Source: Planctomycetota bacterium (GTDB taxonomy: Bacteria; Planctomycetota; Planctomycetia; Pirellulales; Lacipirellulaceae). From it: a DNA stretch of 7,319 nucleotides. The translations under genes were made by a program, and so were the position numbers. Below the pieces are notes generated by a model. The model was not told the DNA's origin. It ran no database searches and saw only the letters and a program-made list of their open reading frames with translations. Below are positions 5,559 to 7,319 of this stretch, in pieces (position 1 is the first letter of the stretch; every line of letters begins with the position of its first letter). The stretch spans positions 1 to 7,319 of the forward strand of contig JAKEGR010000082.1 in the NCBI GenBank assembly GCA_022615465.1, read 5' to 3'.

Positions 5559-6455
5559 CTAACCTCGCGACCTGCGCATGATCAGATATTCGGTAAGCGC
5601 TCGGTCGAATGGCGTGCTGGTATCGAGCGCGACGTAGTCGATGCCGCTCTGAAAACACTCGCGGCGGTATGTTTCGCGAAACTGGGCGATTTCATCAAGA
5701 TAATCGTGGCGGTAGCTGTCGGCATCGACCTCGAGCCGCGTCTGTGTCTCCGGCTCCTCGAATTCCACCAGACCCGAGAACGGAAACGCAACCTCGGCTT
5801 CATCCAGGATATGGAACAGGATCACGTCATTCCCGCCGTGGCGAAGCTGCCGCAACGACGAGATGACCGGCTCCGTGTCGGCTAGCAGGTCGCTGAAGAC
5901 CATCACCAGGCTGGCGTGTTTCAACATGACGGCCAATTCCGCCAGGCTCTTGCCGATATCCGTCTTCCCGGCGGGACGCAACCGCGCCAGCATCGACAAC
6001 ACATTGCCGATCTGCTGCCGCTTCGATTTCGGCGGCAGGCAGTTGTTGATCCGCTCACCAAACGTGACGAGGCCCACCGGGTCATTCTGATGGATCATCA
6101 AATAACAAAGCGCGGCCGCCAGACAGATCGCGTAATCCAATTTGGTGAGTTCCTGGCGGTAGGTGTAGGCCATCGATTCGCTCAGGTCCATGGCCAGATA
6201 GCCAGTGATGTTTGTCTCCGCCTCGAATTTCTTGACGTAATACTTGTTGGTTTTAGCGTAAACGAGCCAGTCGATATCGTTGGGGTCGTCGCCCGGTGTG
6301 TACTTGCGATGCTCGCTGAACTCGACCGAGAAGCCGTGGAATGGGCTGGCGTGCAGTCCGTGAAGGAAGCCCCTGACGATGAACTGCGCGCGCAAGTCGA
6401 GCCGTGAAATCTGGCGAATCACTTCCGGCTTCAGGTATTTCTCGACGGTAGACAT
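5559..6455 (-). CDS. DUF58 domain protein with intact vWA fold
   Basis: A 298-residue soluble protein of the DUF58 family, nearly always encoded beside MoxR ATPases. The DUF58 signature is clear at about 46-80: FSEHRKYTPGDDPNDIDW followed by YAKTNKYYVKKFEAETN. The vWA part starts at about 86 with a complete MIDAS motif, D90-L-S92-E-S94, a Thr at T165 in GKTDIGKSL and an Asp at D189 in FSDLLAD. No signal peptide or membrane helix is seen, so it should be cytoplasmic and able to meet the ATPase. Known family behaviour suggests that it presents clients to the MoxR ring through metal-dependent contacts; this has not been shown for this protein. ATG 6455 fits the homology start (MSTVEKYLKPEVIRQISRLD); no Shine-Dalgarno is visible in the 32-bp gap after the MoxR stop. 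Confidence 0.93.
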   Translation of the reverse strand: MSTVEKYLKPEVIRQISRLDLRAQFIVRGFLHGLHASPFHGFSVEFSEHRKYTPGDDPNDIDWLVYAKTNKYYVKKFEAETNITGYLAMDLSESMAYTYRQELTKLDYAICLAAALCYLMIHQNDPVGLVTFGERINNCLPPKSKRQQIGNVLSMLARLRPAGKTDIGKSLAELAVMLKHASLVMVFSDLLADTEPVISSLRQLRHGGNDVILFHILDEAEVAFPFSGLVEFEEPETQTRLEVDADSYRHDYLDEIAQFRETYRRECFQSGIDYVALDTSTPFDRALTEYLIMRRSRG

Positions 6456-6487
6456 TCAATAGGTTCGCGATTCTTGGCCGCGATGCG

Positions 6488-7319
6488 TCAGCCCGCGAAC
6501 TTCGGCACCTCCGGCACGGGCACCTCCCTCAGCAGGCGCTCGATCACGTCTTCGGTCGTCAGTCCCTCGGCCTGCGCCTGAAAGTTCGTACTGATACGAT
6601 GCCGCAGCACGGGCACGGCAACCTTCAGCACGTCTTCAATTGCCACACTGAACCGCCCATCCATCGCCGCCAGCGACTTGCCGCCGTGAATCAAGAACTG
6701 CCCCGCCCGCGGGCCAGCGCCCCAATCGACCAACTCCTGGACAAACTTCGGCGCGCTCGGATCCTTGGGTCGCGTCGCGCGAACCAGAGAGGCCGCGTAC
6801 TTGATAATGTGCTCGCTGACCGCCACGGAGCCGACCAGCTTCTGCAGGTTGAGGATCGCCCGTTCGGAAAGCACCTTTTGCACTTCCGGCCGGTCGTGGC
6901 GGGTCGTGGCGGCGAGAATCTGTTCTTCTTCCGCGGCCGAGGGATAGTCCACCTTGATGTTGAACATGAACCGGTCGAGTTGTGCTTCCGGCAGGGGATA
7001 GGTGCCTTCTTGCTCGATGGGGTTCTGTGTGGCCAGAACGAAGAACGGCAAATCGAGCTTGAAGGTCTCGCCGCCGGCGGTGACTTCGTGTTCCTGCATG
7101 GCTTGGAGCAACGCGGCCTGCGTCTTCGGCGGCGTCCGGTTGATCTCGTCGGCCAAGATGACGTTGGCGAACACCGGACCACGCATGAACTTGAACACGC
7201 GACGGCCGGTGCCGACGTCCTCTTCGAGGATCTCCGTGCCGGTGATGTCGCTCGGCATGAGGTCCGGCGTGAACTGAATGCGCGAGAACTTCAAGGACAG
7301 TGTCCTCGAGAGTGTCGAG
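6488..7319 (-). CDS. MoxR-family AAA+ ATPase (5' end missing)
   Basis: The C-terminal 276 or so residues of a MoxR-family AAA+ ATPase, usually about 320-350 residues long. The frame is open to the window edge (STLSRTLS precedes LKFSRIQF), so the TTG at 7294 is not the start and the Walker A motif lies outside. Numbering from that TTG codon as 1: the family hallmark [14 protein letters not shown] is at about 8-21; Walker B is [20 protein letters not shown] at about 45-64; sensor 1 is ATQNP (88-92); [10 protein letters not shown] (100-109) carries the usual arginine; sensor 2 is GAGPRAGQF (192-200). All visible catalytic motifs are intact. MoxR ATPases form hexameric rings that remodel or mature client complexes with vWA partners. 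It is the first visible gene of the minus-strand operon; the promoter is outside the window. Confidence 0.95.
   Translation of the reverse strand, partial: STLSRTLSLKFSRIQFTPDLMPSDITGTEILEEDVGTGRRVFKFMRGPVFANVILADEINRTPPKTQAALLQAMQEHEVTAGGETFKLDLPFFVLATQNPIEQEGTYPLPEAQLDRFMFNIKVDYPSAAEEEQILAATTRHDRPEVQKVLSERAILNLQKLVGSVAVSEHIIKYAASLVRATRPKDPSAPKFVQELVDWGAGPRAGQFLIHGGKSLAAMDGRFSVAIEDVLKVAVPVLRHRISTNFQAQAEGLTTEDVIERLLREVPVPEVPKFAG

Noticed and set aside
7292..7319. TTG at 7292-7294 as the real start of the MoxR gene
   Set aside because: The frame is open upstream to the window edge and the residues there (STLSRTLS) fit the MoxR family before the conserved [11 protein letters not shown] segment; Walker A must lie further upstream.

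Overview
The window looks like chromosomal DNA from a GC-rich bacterium, most likely a planctomycete of the Pirellula type. This is an inference from recalled family resemblance: the four-gene order MoxR ATPase, DUF58 protein, BatA-type protein and vWA/glutamine-amidotransferase-like protein is typical of that phylum, as are the weak or absent Shine-Dalgarno sequences at several starts. No rRNA, tRNA, CRISPR array or insertion sequence was seen.

Left part (1-1069, plus strand): two small type II toxin-antitoxin modules in tandem. The first is a BrnT-like toxin followed by a BrnA-like ribbon-helix-helix antitoxin, with an 11-base overlap. A perfect 10-bp inverted repeat with a 3-base spacer lies exactly over the toxin start codon. 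After a 158-bp spacer containing a plausible promoter comes a HicB-like antitoxin and a HicA toxin, joined by an ATGA overlap. Sampled lines of this part are about 48-53% GC, against about 63-68% in the rest, so it looks like an accessory insertion.

Right part (1071-7319, minus strand): one tightly packed operon, read from the right edge leftward. It begins with a MoxR-family AAA+ ATPase (5' end cut by the window edge, so Walker A is not visible). A soluble DUF58 protein with an intact vWA MIDAS motif follows. Then come two large membrane-anchored proteins that share one architecture: two N-terminal membrane helices, a vWA domain, beta-rich segments, a glutamine-amidotransferase-like Rossmann domain and a C-terminal membrane helix. 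Gene spacing is 32 bp, 4 bp and then a 4-bp ATGA overlap. By analogy with known MoxR/vWA systems, the ATPase and the soluble vWA protein probably act as a chaperone or metal-insertion pair on the two envelope proteins. The physiological target is unknown.

The two halves meet tail to tail: the hicA stop and the stop of the last operon gene are separated by one base, leaving no room for a terminator between them. The points most worth checking are the start-codon-spanning palindrome, the zero-gap convergence, and the apparent duplication and MIDAS divergence of the two large envelope proteins.
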